This document shows, one piece after another, positions 1 to 13,215 of a stretch of 64,000 nt of DNA. The position numbers and the translations under genes are program-made. The notes beneath the pieces are model-generated. The model was not told the DNA's origin, ran no database searches, and saw only the letters and a program-made list of their open reading frames with translations. Position 1 is the stretch's first letter. Each line of letters starts with the position of its first letter. This stretch comes from Gibbula magus (lineage: Eukaryota; Mollusca; Gastropoda; Trochida; Trochidae). The DNA is taken from assembly GCA_936450465.1 (NCBI GenBank), contig OW388289.1, positions 70,120,420-70,184,419 on the forward strand, read 5' to 3'.

Positions 1-1674
1 ACCGATACCCCATGTTAAAATAAAAGTTTAAAGGGACTATAACACAAAAGCGATAAGAGAAAGTGTTTTAAAAAAAAAAAAGTTATTCCAAATATTTGTT
101 TAAATATTATACTAATCATGATAATAGCAGTAGGTCGTCCTGACTTCTGCATGAAGACATCATGATCCAATGGAATGGCAATGGAAATGAAGTTAGCCAG
201 GAAGTGGAACAATTAAGCTCAAACACCAGCGTTGACCCGATTGTTATTGATTAGATTTACTCTGAAATGATCACATACAACTGTTCCACATCTGAGTGAA
301 AGCTCACTAACGAATTCACTGGTGTCAGCTAATGTCATTGTCAGATAAGGGCTAATGTTGAACTCTGACTAATTACTACAATAGATCTTAGATTATTGAC
401 AAAAAACCTCTTCTGCTTTTTGTTTAAGGTTATATGTATCTCAGATCACAGAGGTCTTAGCACTTATTTGATCACATCCTCGGTCATGTGTCAATTGACC
501 AGACTTGATACCTGATGGAGCCCTATTGCATGTCATGATTTCGGATATGCTAGTCATTTAATTGGCTGAAAATATCAGTAAGTAGCAAAAAAGTTAGTTG
601 TCAGTCGGTTTTCATTCGTTTGCAGGTCGCAGGTCCAGTCGACAGAGCAGTCTAATTAGATAATCTATCTGGCTATCTTCAAACATCTTTCCAAAATCAA
701 ACATAACAGGGTAAGTGTATGGAATATCAGAACATTAAAGGCCCGAGCTTTTGGTTTTAGGGCCAGAATAAATGACCGGTTTTTATCTTTCCTAATGAAA
801 CGTCATAAGTTAGTATTTAAAATAACGAAGTTGCGATTTTAGGGGTAGAAAGCACATCAATGATACATGTCATCACGAACGATCTTCTTATGGACCGGGA
901 AAAAGACGAAAATATTGACAGTTACCCTTAAATTACTTTCCCCTCAGCAATTGTCCTTTAAAAATAACAATCCTGGTTGCTACGGATCAAAATGAATTGT
1001 GTACAATTTCCTGTGAACTTATCAAAGTTTCAGCGGAAATTAAATCAATATATCCAATGACAATTACACTACATATTGCTAAGAGGAAACTGTTGAGATT
1101 GTCAATGTAAATTTTCTTTTGATATGTGATGTGTTCACATGGATGCATGATTCCTGAATTATTTACAGTGTGTTTTCATTTCCTGTCCTAAATCAAACAT
1201 CACTTATGATATAAAGTGTCTATTCCCTGAAGTGGCATATTGATTGATCATGGGGTGTTAGCTCTTTACCAAAATAAAACACTTCTTTCTTGTCATTAAA
1301 AGTGTGTAGTTGGTTACAGTTTTCTATTCTGGAGGAAATAAAGTCTTTAGTGGTTTTGTTGGGTGTTGTTGCGTTACCTCGTATACTGTTTCTGTTCTCA
1401 CAAGAAATTAACCCTGATATATATTGATGTCATTCCTGAAGTGATGTTACAATTGCTTACATGCTTTGCAAGTTTTGTATAACAAGCGATTTGAATTGCC
1501 ACATTTCCATAACAAAAACTAAATGCTGATGTGTTAACTTCTTGATTCCAAATACAGGTTTTGATTTATTGGACATCACACGAGCTTCCCCGTTCCTATA
1601 ATCTTTATAAGAGAAACATTATCCGAAGCTTTCGTGAGTTTGTTGTCTTATTAATTACGAAGAGGTATTTCATA

Positions 1675-1750
1675 CATGTTCATGTTATACATGTTATGAC
1701 CAAACCATATCATGTCCATGTACATATTCATGTCTACACGTATACATGAA
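1675..1750. repeat. CATGT-rich low-complexity stretch
   Basis: Repeated CATGT/ACATG words alternate with TA-rich spacers across this interval. It is a degenerate simple-sequence tract and creates the short overlapping open frames around it; no coding signal is needed to explain it. Confidence 0.5.
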
Positions 1751-2079
1751 TACGGTCTTTGTTATCATTATGCTGCCTTACCCAGTGATTGTGAAAGGAG
1801 CTTGTTCAATTAGACAGTCCGATACTCCGGTCACCCAGGGCTTAATGTTCCTGTCCATTTACATCTATCACCTCTTAGACCTTTCATCGGGATTCTTACT
1901 TAAAGTATCTGTCATTGACTCTTGTAATGACGTGGTATACCAATGATAAGTCGTGCCATAATATGGTTATTGTGTTATGTTATGTATATATGTTTATATA
2001 TATTGGAATATAAGGCACACTTCTACAAGGCACGTTTTGCTTTGGACCAATCACAGTTTGCACTAATCAAGGACAGGTG

Positions 2080-2185
2080 ATTTGAGTATGAGTTTTCCTG
2101 ATGAAGATGGACAGTGGCGATATTGAGTATCGGTCCAGCATCAGGTAGTGTCCAGTCTTTCAACATGCCCTGAATAAGATCATTT
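2080..2185 (+). ncRNA. Degenerate hammerhead-like motif / retroelement 3' end remnant
   Basis: CTGATGA at 2,099 is preceded by TTTTC and followed by AGATGGACAGTG and then TATCGGTCCAGC. The layout resembles the better-preserved motif at 18,842 (CTGANGA, stem II arm, GAAAC, then an AATAAA-like signal), and GAATAAGATC follows about 75 bases later. The GAAA box is not intact (TGAG stands where GAAA is expected), so this would be an inactive relic. The assignment rests on layout and is weak. Confidence 0.25.
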
Positions 2186-3720
2186 ATTTAAAATCCTTGA
2201 CGACATCAAAACGCTCTATTCCATCACTACACCTTATCAATGGCGGAAATTATGAGTCCCATGTGTAATATGTAGTGTACAGGACCGGAACATTAAGCTC
2301 TGAGCTACCAGGAATGATAATAAAATAGACACAAAAACATCACTATACTCCAGCTGGTTGTTAGTTTTTGAAGTGAGTTAAACAAAACTTTGAACTTAAT
2401 GTATTGTAATGAAAGATTGGACAAGGAAAGTATATACAAGTAATCTACTTGACAAGATAACAGAAAAGTGTACGAGGCCGCATTACACCTACACAAGATA
2501 GCTTCATCAATAAGTAAGATACCACTCAAGGTTGACCCAGTTGTAAGTTGATTGAATTAATCAAGAATTGATCAGAATGTACATCACAGTAAGCTAAATC
2601 ATTAGTAAAGTCCCAGGGTATTTGTTGACGTCGGTACCAGTCAGACCTAACTACCGTCAGTAATCATCTCAATTCTGTTGCACACAGGGAACTTTGTGGT
2701 GCTTCAAATCACGATTTTCCAATGCATTTTCCATTCTTTGATATCCCACGGATTTCTCCTTGGAAACAGTCAGAAATAACTTCGATTACAGATGGTAATG
2801 AAAGGAAATATATAAGTTCTGCAGCTGACGACTATTTCTGAAAAGTAACATATGTACACAAACTGCAATACATGATCATGTAGAATATGGGCTGTTGGAT
2901 ATCCGTTCTGTTTTCACATACATCAATTTGGGGATACTTCTAGAGTGTTCTTACATTGAATGTCTTTGTGGAAATGACGGATATCTCCTTAAAATAAATC
3001 TGGAATTAAGTTAATACTTAAAGAGTCTTTCACTGATAGGACGAAACTGCAGAATATCAGCACGATGCTATACAGAATTCCATAAGGATAACGTGATGGG
3101 ATTTCCGTGTGTTTGAGTTTACGACATTAGTGAATTAGCAGTACTGTCACACACAGGCCGCTCTCCATGCGCCATTATCTCATTAGAATAGTTAATTAAG
3201 TTTGATTAAGCAACAAATATTCCTATCCTCATGAAAAACTTTTCTGTGGTCTCGGTATTGTTTTATCATATGGATACTCATAAATGGTTAAATTTATTTC
3301 AGGGTTATTCGTTGTTGCTCTCATTGTGCACTGATAATGATTAATCAAATGTTGCTTAAACAACTGTCTAATGTGCAAATCACGAATCCAAAGGAGTGAA
3401 GAACTCATGGGATAAAACATCTCATGCATGAGATTAGTTTTTGCAGGACAAATGTAATATGTTATAATGTGTCTGTTTTTTATATTTCTCATCCAAGATA
3501 TATGTGCAATTTCCCCAAGTGAAGAGCGTACCCGTAATTCGTTAATGGTGAGGGGTACAAAGTTAGGATTTTCACCGGTCGTAATTTAGTTTTAAAAACA
3601 TGCAAAGCTTTAACTAATGTGTTTCTTGTTGGTCGTTTAATTAAATCGGGTCGCCTTATCTTTATTTTGCAACGGGGAATCATGTCACATGAGTGACAAT
3701 GCATGTTGAGTATTAATTCA

Positions 3721-3763
3721 TATAAAGGGTAGGATTATATGTATATAAAGGGTAGGATTACAT
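3721..3763. repeat. Two-copy 21 bp tandem duplication
   Basis: TATAAAGGGTAGGATTA occurs twice in direct orientation, separated by a few AT bases. It is a local slippage-type duplication with no functional implication visible. Confidence 0.75.
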
Positions 3764-6700
3764 TTATATGACATATAACATCATGCCGACCCGGACAGCT
3801 GAAAAGAAACTTTACCATAACTTGAAAATCCCTGAAATAAAGAATGAAATTTATTTACATCAAATGATTTTTTTTGGATTTTTTAAGGTTAATAACTTCA
3901 GAGAAATAGGAGTATATATTTTCAAAAGTAAACTAGTTAGCCAAAAGGCCTCTTGTAATAACAGTCGTTAATTGAAGACGTTTCCCTCTAATATTTAATA
4001 GCCGTAAGGGGGAAAATCTTTGGTGTCATACTTGATTGCTTAAAGCGATATTATTTCATTCATTCAATGTTCGGAAATGAAATATTTCATCTTCAAAGGG
4101 ATCTCTACCATTGGCTTGATGGCAATTGTCCATTAAACACTCCAAGCAATACACTTCTTTGAGGCCAATGTAATGGTTGTCTTTTTAGAATAGGATGAAC
4201 ACCATGATGTTTAAAAGGAGTTAGATGAAGTCCGGTTTTAATTAATATTCAATGCTTCAGCTGTGAAGTAGAATCTTATTAACAAGGACGGGAGAAAACC
4301 CACACATATTCATTTTGAGTTGGCACGTCCTTGTTTGGGGATATATCGCTTGAATTGTGAGAATCAGTCATCGGTAGCTGTATGTACATTCAATGGCTGT
4401 AAATTGGAAATACTTGATCGAAGGGAGACAACCAAAGTAATCAAATTCCTTATTGAGAAACTGAGATATATATATTTTACCGAATTCGGTATCAATTTGT
4501 TTGGTGATGTGTCACTTGTGAATAGTTCTCTGTGATAACATGCTTTATCTAATACTAATTATGTATTCCTTACAGCGTTCGCCTTTGACAAATACTGAAA
4601 CAGAGAATAAAATGTGATTAGTAAAATATCGATGATGGTAAATCAAAGGTATTGGTCTCCAAATACTGTTAAAATAGTGATACATAACGTAATAATCACC
4701 GTTTTCTGAACATCAAGGAAATTTAGTTTTTATTTATAATGCTTAAAATAAAAAACGGGTCCAAAACGGGAAATTAAGAAAAATTGGACAAAAACAATTA
4801 GCACACAACTTGAAATTAATTAACCATGTTGAAAATATCTCTACAGAAATTATTTTCATTGATTGGCATTTGTTGATGGGAATTGTTAGCTATGCAATTA
4901 CAGAATTATGATAAGCCCCTCGGTGGATGAAGCGAATTGACTTCTTAAGAGTAAGCTTATAATACGTGTAATACATAGTATTCTGACACAGGTGGCATTT
5001 ATGTAAAGCTCATGACGAAAAGATGAACACAATGTAGTGAACTAAGAAGGGTTGAACGTAATATGGAAGAGCAGAGCAGAGAACATCTTCTTTGGGTCTG
5101 AATTTTCTCTTAAAATAAATTTGCTTTGGTGATAAGTATTAAGAATATCAAACCAAACTTCAAACATTTACAATAAAACATAATCATATATTGTAAAGTA
5201 TAAACAAATCATTGAATTCTCAAACTTTAAAGTTGCAAGCTTTTATACATTCTGGTCCTCTATGTACATGGAGGTGCTACATTAGTCTGACCTAAATGGA
5301 AATGTACTTTTAAATGCAAATGAATATAACGAAACAATTTTATAATACATATGCAAAAAACACACTTGTATATGTAGAATGATCCTTGGAGACATGTTCG
5401 AGTATGTACTCAATAAGTAAAACGAGTGTCCAATCTGCATACATGTATATTGTAATAATCTATATTGTCAATTTGTTCGTGCTCAACGTCTAGAGAAGGA
5501 CCTCCAATTAGTTAAATCTACAATGTATACATGGGTACAGCTTCTGTGGGCCCGGGATTTACATGTCAAACATGATAATATATATATATAATGATATCAA
5601 TAAGTATGTAGTTTTGTATTCCGTATATTACCAATAATCATTGAACTAAATATTGTGGCAGTCGTTGGATGAAACACCATTTCCTTCTCAAATAGTATAC
5701 AATGTACAACTGTATACACACGTTTTTGAATACATGTTAATATACATGATGCGATCCCTCTTGTAGGTTTCGCGACCATTCTGTCGAATTATTAAGGCCT
5801 TTCTAGCTCGTTTTCCTTACAGAATAACTGTTACCAATGGCTCAATAATACTCCTAAATCGATAAAAAGAGTTTTAAAACGAATGTAAATGTTTCTGTTA
5901 ACGCATGCGAGTTCATTTCCCTTCAAGTGGCCATTTTAAGGTGTACACATTTGGATTTTTTCTATTTAAGTTAGTTTAGGGTTGCTTTCCGGAGCTGAAC
6001 CTTCGCCAATTTTGGTTTACAGCCCATTTAAGTTAGATGTCCCTGTAGACGTGTGGCTTTCAGCTGGACTATGTCTATTTGATGGGTATGTCGTTTCTTT
6101 CTGGAGCAGATTTCTATAACTTCTTGACCAATCCTCACCAAATTTGGTAATTTACCTTCTCATATAATGATGATGTGCCTTTTTTGCGATGTGAACTTTT
6201 TAGTGTATGTTTGTTTCTGTTTCCATGACAACAATTTCGTCTTTCCCATTTAGAGGGGTAATAACTGGAATAGAATTGGGGGAAGGAGAGACATGATGTG
6301 AATGTATTGTACGAAAGGTAATATTTAAGCAATGACATAATCCATATTATTAAAATATATACACAATACCAGAGATCCGTTTTTATTCTTTTGCAAAGAC
6401 CAAGGTCTGCAGTACACTATATCCCACAGGGTATAACAATAAAATCAAAGAACAAGCAATCCAGATAGGAACTACTTTTCTTAATATAAACCTACATTAC
6501 AGCACTTCTTTGCACCTGAAGAGATTTCATTTTCAAAAGACTACTGATATACTGAATTATGAGTAACATGAAACTATAGGTAAATATCGAATACATCAAA
6601 TACACTTATTTGTTTGGTAAAACAATCATCACTTTAATAGATTTGAACATCTAATAAATAACTATATACTTCCCCTGTCTGCATTGGCTAAACAACGTAC

Positions 6701-7184
6701 TTGTTTTCTTTTTATTACTTTAATGAATGTCATATTGGTAAATGATTTATTGTATTATTTCATCTGGTATGTAGATGTAGCCCCTGTAAATGTTACCCAT
6801 ATCGATATTATTTAAAAGTATGAACATACAATTATAATTATCAGTGTATGCAGGTTTTGTTTCAGTTGGATTTATATTTAAAATCATTTAAAGATTAATA
6901 CTATTTGATACTTTAAACTGAACATTACTTCAAACCATTATACAAATTGATATTTCCTAAGATATCGATCCCATGGGGATAAAATAAATGTGTATCGTTT
7001 AATTTCATTCAAATGTGCTCAAAAACAAAGAAAAACTATTTCGCAAGTGAAACATAGTAAATGCAACAATTAAATTAGTTTACAACTTAAATGGTTTGAT
7101 TGATATATTTTTCTTATTTCCAGTGTAAGCGACATCGATAGAGAACCCATAAAGAATGAGCGAAGTCACTAAGTTCATATCATA

Positions 7185-7235
7185 GAATCTCCAAACCAGA
7201 TTATGCAAAGCAGTAGTCTGGTTCCTGTAAACATT
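7185..7235. repeat. Short dispersed repeat, copy 1
   Basis: Contains CCAGATTATGCAAAGCAGTAGTCTGG followed by a TGTAAAC block (only the shared core is meaningful: ATGCAAA and GTAGTCTGG). The same arrangement recurs at about 7,565-7,615. The two copies may be pieces of one decayed interspersed repeat; its identity is unknown. Confidence 0.4.
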
Positions 7236-7564
7236 ATCGATTAGCAACGCAATGAATGGTTGAGTTTCCGTACTGAATTTAATATACACAAGTACTGCTA
7301 CAAGAAAACATATAATCTCTTGGAATTTACTTGAAACAGTAAGCCATGTTACTCACTTTCAGGACTATAAATATTTGCCATTTTCGATTATCTGTCTGCA
7401 TTTCGATGTATATTATACAAATATATGTACGTATAAGAACACATATATGAACATACGTTATTTATATGTTAGGAATGAAGTGGAGGAAACTAAATACGCT
7501 TTATATGTCTATACTGTAAATAGACAATTTACATGTACAGTTAGCAAATGTTGACCGAACCATC

Positions 7565-7620
7565 TGAAATCAGATAATGCAAAAGGGTAGTCTGGCATTT
7601 GCAAACGTCTCCAAACTTGT
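7565..7620. repeat. Short dispersed repeat, copy 2
   Basis: CAGATAATGCAAAAGG followed by TAGTCTGG and TTGCAAAC matches the block at about 7,190 in the same orientation. The copies have diverged by substitutions and small indels. No terminal structure is visible. Confidence 0.4.
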
Positions 7621-9568
7621 CAAATTAAGTGTCCAAATCTGCATGATTGATCCTTAAGTCTTTCAGGAGGTCAACGCTGACAGTGAAGTCTGCTTGGGAC
7701 ATTTTCAGTTACTCACTCACTTTTTAAAAATTAAGTTAATATCACAGGGGCGTGTATCGCTTAGAAACAATACATTTACCAATATAGACCCTACCCTATT
7801 ACTACATAAAAGTAAAGGGAGATAAGGACGAAACCACCCCAGGCCATGCTCATGCAAAGTCATATTTCGCATCAAATTTTTTGTTATGGCCCAGTCGATG
7901 CCTACGATGATTTCCCTACAAAATGAGGTATAAATGTTCATAATCGGATCAAAATCTATGCGAAAAAACAGTCTGTATATCTCTACCTCTAAACTTTCAA
8001 GCCAATTTCCCCACTCACGAAAATCAGCGAAAACTCACCTTTTGAAATCGTTTATTAATTCAAGCAATGTTAACAGCACCTCTGAATCGGCAGATTCGAA
8101 CCCCAGAGTGAAACTACAGATGTAAAATAATAATACAATACCTACATACCATTTCTCCGACTGTACAACAGCATTTGGTCTCAAAGCATCGCCAATGCAA
8201 TGCACATGTCAGCCATTCATGACCTTGACATACATGTGACCTGGAATAGCCCTATCCCGGTTCCCGGGCCTTTATTCTAACTTGAATAATGCAAATAAAC
8301 GTAATTGTTTTGGAAACTGGCGTGACGTGATAATGTCAAATCAACAAAGCCAGGGGTTTTGCATCAAACAACTCCATGGGAGTGTTTGCACAAGTTCCAA
8401 CTTCATTTAAAAGCACATTGGGCCCTTCATCCTCTGAACAGGAAAATGGCTGTTATCCCAGAGAATGACTATGGCACAATATAATGTTATGCAGACGTTC
8501 TACACCAGTATTGACTTTTTGTTATGTCTGCATGCTATTCAACACGTAAATATCATCATGTCAACACAATTTGAATGCTCTGATATTATTAATTTGTTCA
8601 ATATAGCGTTATCAGAAATTAAAAATTGGTACAGTTGACTGGCATTTTATTTTGCTGTTCAGTAAAGTTGAACTGTAATCCCGACGGTACTTGTTCAACG
8701 CTTCATAAGAGTAAAATAAATAAAAATAATAAATGGGTTTTAATTTATTTCTTACTTTGTTTTAAAATGTGTTTTGATAGTTGAGAATGCATTCACAAGT
8801 TGCCAGCCATTGTAACCTTTCTTATTATAATTATTAGAAACAACTAGAATAATTATAAAAGAACAATATTAAAAAATTACCAATAAACTGTGGAAAGATA
8901 TTTACAAGATTTTGAATTTAACGCGAAAGGTTTTTAGTTGGTATGTACATCCTCACAAATATATCAAATATTTCAATGATTGTTAAGAAAAAATTCCAGA
9001 TCTGTCCGCAAATCATGTTTTAGGAATAGCATTATTTCGAAATGGAAATACATGATGAGATATTGGCTTGTTTGTTACTTGTTCTTTCTCATTTTGATCA
9101 TGTGTGTACTGATTGATAGCCAAACTACAATGGAAAAACGATTTAAACCTGAACGAGGAAGGAGTGTTAAATTGCTATGAAAGACATACATTCTGCATCA
9201 AGGGTTTCAAGTATTGCGATTCGTGTGAAAGCGTGCAGCCAATTTGACCTAGGTTATCAAGGTTTTATAATATCTTAACAAAAATATATCAAAGCGGTTT
9301 ACATTTATTGGCCAAACAATTTAAAATACTTCAATTTTGAAATATTTTCATGAGGAAGGTCGATGTGGGAATGTGGATTCTGCGTTAATAGTTCTTGTTT
9401 TTGTAAGTTCAAATGTCATTCTAAATACTAGTCCAAAGACCAAAGCATATGTTCTTGAATTCACAGACTAACAGCTATACAGACTATTTATACATGCAAT
9501 GAAATCTTACTCTTAGTTGTAGAGACAATAAAGTCAAAGCTATGCAGTAACATCTGAACGAGAGCATG

Positions 9569-9620
9569 AATGTTAAAGTAACTAATACAACATTAATGTT
9601 AAAGTAACTAATACTTCACA
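9569..9620. repeat. 26 bp tandem duplication
   Basis: AATGTTAAAGTAACTAATAC occurs twice with a 26 bp offset (9,569 and 9,595). This is a recent-looking local duplication, since the 20 shared bases are identical. Confidence 0.85.
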
Positions 9621-9754
9621 TCACGATTATCCCTTGAATCCAACACGTATATCAATGTTGGTCAATGTAATTAGTACCTGAAGAATGACTACTATTTTTG
9701 TTAAGGCAAATCCGTTTGGGATATTCATTGGAATTCAATCAACATACATGTAAG

Positions 9755-9845
9755 AAGACAATATTCTCTGGATAACAACTTCTTTATTGTGACGTTTCGT
9801 ACCATTCCACTTGACGAAGGAGAGAGCAGACACTAACCTATAACT
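9755..9845. mobile_element. Inverted halves of a hammerhead-bearing retroelement end
   Basis: The minus strand reads GTACGAAACGTCACAATAAAGAAGTTGTTATCC in pieces that match the downstream half of the motif at 18,861-18,905 (GAAACGTC, an AATAAAG signal, AAGTTGTTATCCAGA). The plus strand at 9,806-9,830 reads CATTCCACTTGACGAAGG, the upstream half. The two halves lie head to head rather than in series, so no complete ribozyme core can form here. I infer a rearranged Penelope-like or retrozyme-like terminus. Confidence 0.4.
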
Positions 9846-10905
9846 GTCTCTGCTATCAATATGGATGAATGTGTTATCAGATATAAGTTTTATAAAACCA
9901 GAAATTCAGATTTGAATCTAGTGATGCTGATATTTTTGTCATGGGCCCTTCTGTATCTTTTTTGTTGAAACATCTTTATAGATCGAATTCGCAAAGCTGT
10001 TTCCTGATTGATTAACATCTGCATATGCAAACATTGAAAAGAAAACATAATAAGCAATTAAGTCAGCATCGCTGATTTAAAGTATTTCCAATTGAAGTGA
10101 AAGAGAGCAAACTCTGTGGCCAAGGGCATCACAACATTCTGTATAAAACTTCAAACCAATGCATTGGGCCTTTACGTTAATTTGAAGAGTATTTGAATAT
10201 CCTTATAACTTTGAATTCTGTTCATGAGATGAGAGATGTCATCTCTCGAGGGACTGATGTGGGAATGTACATTTTGTCTACTCAAATCTTGCTTTTGACT
10301 AATTATTATACTATTTGCCTTTCTACATTTCTGACCGGGCTTTGTAACCGAGTAAGTAATACCATCTATAGCACTTAATGATTGTATACATTATAAGTGT
10401 ACTGACCCATCTAAAATGATCTGATTGAAATCGTTATTAAGAACATCGACATATCAAATGCGTGTCATTAACATTGAAGTTTTAAAAGCTCAATGTCATT
10501 ACTGAAGTGGTCCATTGAACTTTTCTGTTTGAAATCGTTTTTTAAGATCATCAAACTCAGGTCATCATTAATAAAACACCTGCCGATTGAAGGCTTACAT
10601 TGGACTGTAACTTCAAGGGCTTATATTACATGACTCAATTGATAAGCTCAAGGACTCAAGCATTTTTACTACAAGTTAACCCATGTGACCCTGATGGACA
10701 AATATTTTCAATACTATAAACAAAGCAATATAATTTTGTTTTGTTTTATTAACTCTAAGACTGATTTTACTTGAGGCGTTACTTCTTGGGTTAGTGACAC
10801 GGAACATAACAAATGATACATAATGCATATCCAAACAGTATGTTTTATGTGATGTGCAAGTTTTGATGATTTTGTTAAATGTGTCAGTATCTGTACACTA
10901 TCAAA
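9846..10905. other. Non-coding sequence, nothing recognised
   Basis: AT-rich sequence between the rearranged retroelement end and the 3' end of the LINE. Only short open frames without family motifs were seen on either strand. Confidence 0.55.
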
Positions 10906-10989
10906 TAATAATATTATTAATAATAGTTCATTTCTATGGCGCATATATCCATGCGTTATGCATGCTCAAAGCGCTCGTGAGTAATAACG

Positions 10990-11500
10990 TCAGTTTGGGA
11001 AATCTTGTTGGAAAAGGAATGTTTTTAGAGCTCTTCTGAATTGAAAAAGTTCATGTATGTCTCGTAGATGTTGAGGGAGATTGTTCCACATTGATGCAGC
11101 TATGAAGAATAATGATCGTTTGCCAGATTTTACTGTTCTCACTTTGGGAACACAGAGCAGGTTGTGTTTCTCTGACCGAAGCGATCTGGTCGGTTTGTAC
11201 CTCAAAAGGAGATCAGAGACATAAGCAGGGGCTCTTCCAGAGAGAGAGAGATCTGAATACCAGAAGACAGAGTTTGAAGGTCATCCGTTGTTGTATTGCC
11301 CACCAATGGAGATCCTTTAAGGCTGGCGTAATATAAGTTGTTCTTGGAGAAAGGGAGACTATTCTAGCTGATGCGTTCTGGATTCGCTGGAGCCTGCCAA
11401 TCTGCTGTTTTGTTGCACCAGCAAGGAGACTGTTGCAGTAGTCCAGACGTGTCATCACCAATGAGAGGACAAGAATGACAGCTGAATCCCTTGTCAACAG
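10990..11500 (-). pseudogene. LINE C-terminal region (two frames)
   Basis: The C-terminal part of the CR1-like ORF2 protein. The first piece (11,213-11,497) has DYCNSLLAGATKQQIGRLQR and KDLHWWAIQQR. The second (10,990-11,205) has RSEKHNLLCVP, RTVKSGKRSLF, AASMWNNLPQHLR and a final FLFQQDF. They are in different frames with a break near 11,210. The stop near 10,990 is followed by a short 3' UTR ending at about 10,910. Confidence 0.88.
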
Positions 11501-11689
11501 TTTCCAGATATTTCCAATATTTCGGAGAATTAAGAAACAGGTCTTGCCAAGGTTAGTGATGTGTTGATCTAAAGATAGTTATGGATCCAAAGTTACGCCA
11601 AGATCTTTAACAGTCACTGACAGTTCTACTTACGTGTCTCCGAATTGGAATGACTGGATGTTTGTTTGTTCCCCACGAGCAGCTGTCCC

Positions 11690-12800
11690 TACGAGAAGAC
11701 ACTATGTCTTGTCTTCATTTAACTTCAACTTATTGGTGAACATCAAGGACTTGATATCAATACAACACTCTGCCATGTGCTCAGTTGTTGAGAGTGCGTC
11801 ACTTTGATTTGATTTGAAGCTGTGTTGTAGCTGGGAGTCATCAGCATAAAGCTGTCGCAGCACTTGGTATTTGTCAATGAGAGTACCAAGATCTTTCAAG
11901 TAAAGTGTGAAAAGAACTGGTCCAAGTACAGATCCTTGGGTTCACCACATTGAAACTGTGCTTTATCAGAGAAACAGCCATCAATGAACACGGACTGGTG
12001 ACGATCGGTCAAGTAGGATGTAAACCATTCTAGGGCTGTTCCATCTATATCAAAGTCATTCTTAAGGAAGTGGGGAATCTGTGGTGGTCGATGGTATGAA
12101 ATGCCGCGCTGATGTCGAGCAAGATCAGCAAAGATGTCATGTTGTTGTCAACATTAAGTCTCATTTCATTCAATATTCTAACAAGAGCTGTTTCAGTACT
12201 ATGATCTCTGCGATAAGCTGACTGGAATGGATCGTAGAGATCATGCTGTGTAAGATACTGTGATAGCCTCTCCCCCACCGCTCTCTCTATGACCTTGGAG
12301 ATGAAGGGAAGGTTGGATACAGGACGATAGTTTTTTAGTTCATCAGGATCAAGATGAGACTTCTTAAGCAAAGGCTTAACTATTGCTGACTTGAATAAAG
12401 TAGGCATTTTACCAAGTCTCAGACTGGTGTTGATCATGTTTGTGAACACTGGTAGTATCAATATCAATATTCTCGAGCAATAGGGGCGTGGGGACTTTCT
12501 GATCAGTTTCAATGTTTCAGCTTCAGTAAATTCTGTGGAGGATTCGAACATGATCACTGCTGGTTGATTCTCTGCTAAGAATGTGTGTTGGTCTGTTGGC
12601 GAATCAACCATAGGTGCACGGATTTGCTCGATTTTATTAAAAAATAATCGTTGAAAGGATTGAGCTATCTGCTTCGCATCACCAAGATCTGGTAGTGGAT
12701 TTGAGGTATCTTTACCAAGTAGACTGAACATGACACGGTACAGTGAGTTAGGATTGTCCATACTGTCTCGGATCCTTGAGTTCATAACGATATTTTGAGG
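11690..12800 (-). pseudogene. LINE reverse transcriptase domain (frame-shifted)
   Basis: RNA-dependent DNA polymerase domain. KPLLKK, ELKNYRPVSNLPFISKVIER and FQSAYRRDHSTETAL mark the N-terminal RT blocks. LLDISAAFHTIDH is motif A: the catalytic Asp is kept, but the usual FDT is FHT. A frameshift near 12,090 moves the continuation (DFDIDGTALEWF, SYLTDRHQSVF) to another frame. A second shift near 11,930 precedes QGSVLGPVLFTLY (motif B). YADDSQLQ near 11,840 is motif C with both catalytic Asp residues. All three catalytic motifs remain legible, which indicates a moderately young dead copy. Confidence 0.9.
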
Positions 12801-13200
12801 GTTTAATCTCAAGTGTCACCTTGTTCCTTGCTGTACAATAGATTTGCCTATGAACCTCTAGATGAGATTTGCGCCATGTTCTCTCAGCTGATCTTTTGTG
12901 GGCCTTGGCAGCAATTATTTCAGAGGACATGATCCAAGTTGTTTGTGGTCGTTGTGGTATCAACTTTACCTTCTCAGGAGCATGGTGATCTAGCAGTTCA
13001 ATAAGCACTTTGTTGTAGAGATAAACATAATTATCCGGATCAGAGGGTAGAGACTGCAATAGTTCAGATGAATTGAGTTCATGTCGGAACGCTTCTTTAT
13101 CCATCTTTTTTATGTTCCTGCACCTTATGTGTTTCTTTGGATGGGTGGGTCTGTCTGTATCCAGATTGGCTGTCACTAGGTAATGATTAGACACCTGCAT
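12780..13200 (-). pseudogene. LINE region between endonuclease and RT (frame-shifted piece)
   Basis: This about 140-codon open piece links endonuclease and reverse transcriptase. It begins with a DTDRP-type segment and contains LLDHHAPEKVKLIPQRP, a hallmark linker of CR1-family ORF2 proteins before the RT, followed by basic residues (AHKRSAERTWRKS). The expected D-H motif before it is degraded. It overlaps the next RT piece by a few codons in a different frame, consistent with an indel near 12,800. Confidence 0.8.
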
Positions 13201-13215
13201 GTCTACAACACCAAC

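Larger units (their letters stand above)
1..9568. other. Non-coding sequence, no gene recognised
   Basis: AT-rich sequence on both strands with only short open frames (the longest about 87 codons). None shows a protein family motif, and none has a neighbour suggesting a multi-exon gene. It holds a CATGT-rich low-complexity stretch at about 1,675-1,750, a degenerate hammerhead-like motif near 2,098, a short tandem duplication at 3,721 and a two-copy short repeat near 7,190 and 7,565, each listed separately. It could be intronic or intergenic; sequence alone does not decide. Confidence 0.6.
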
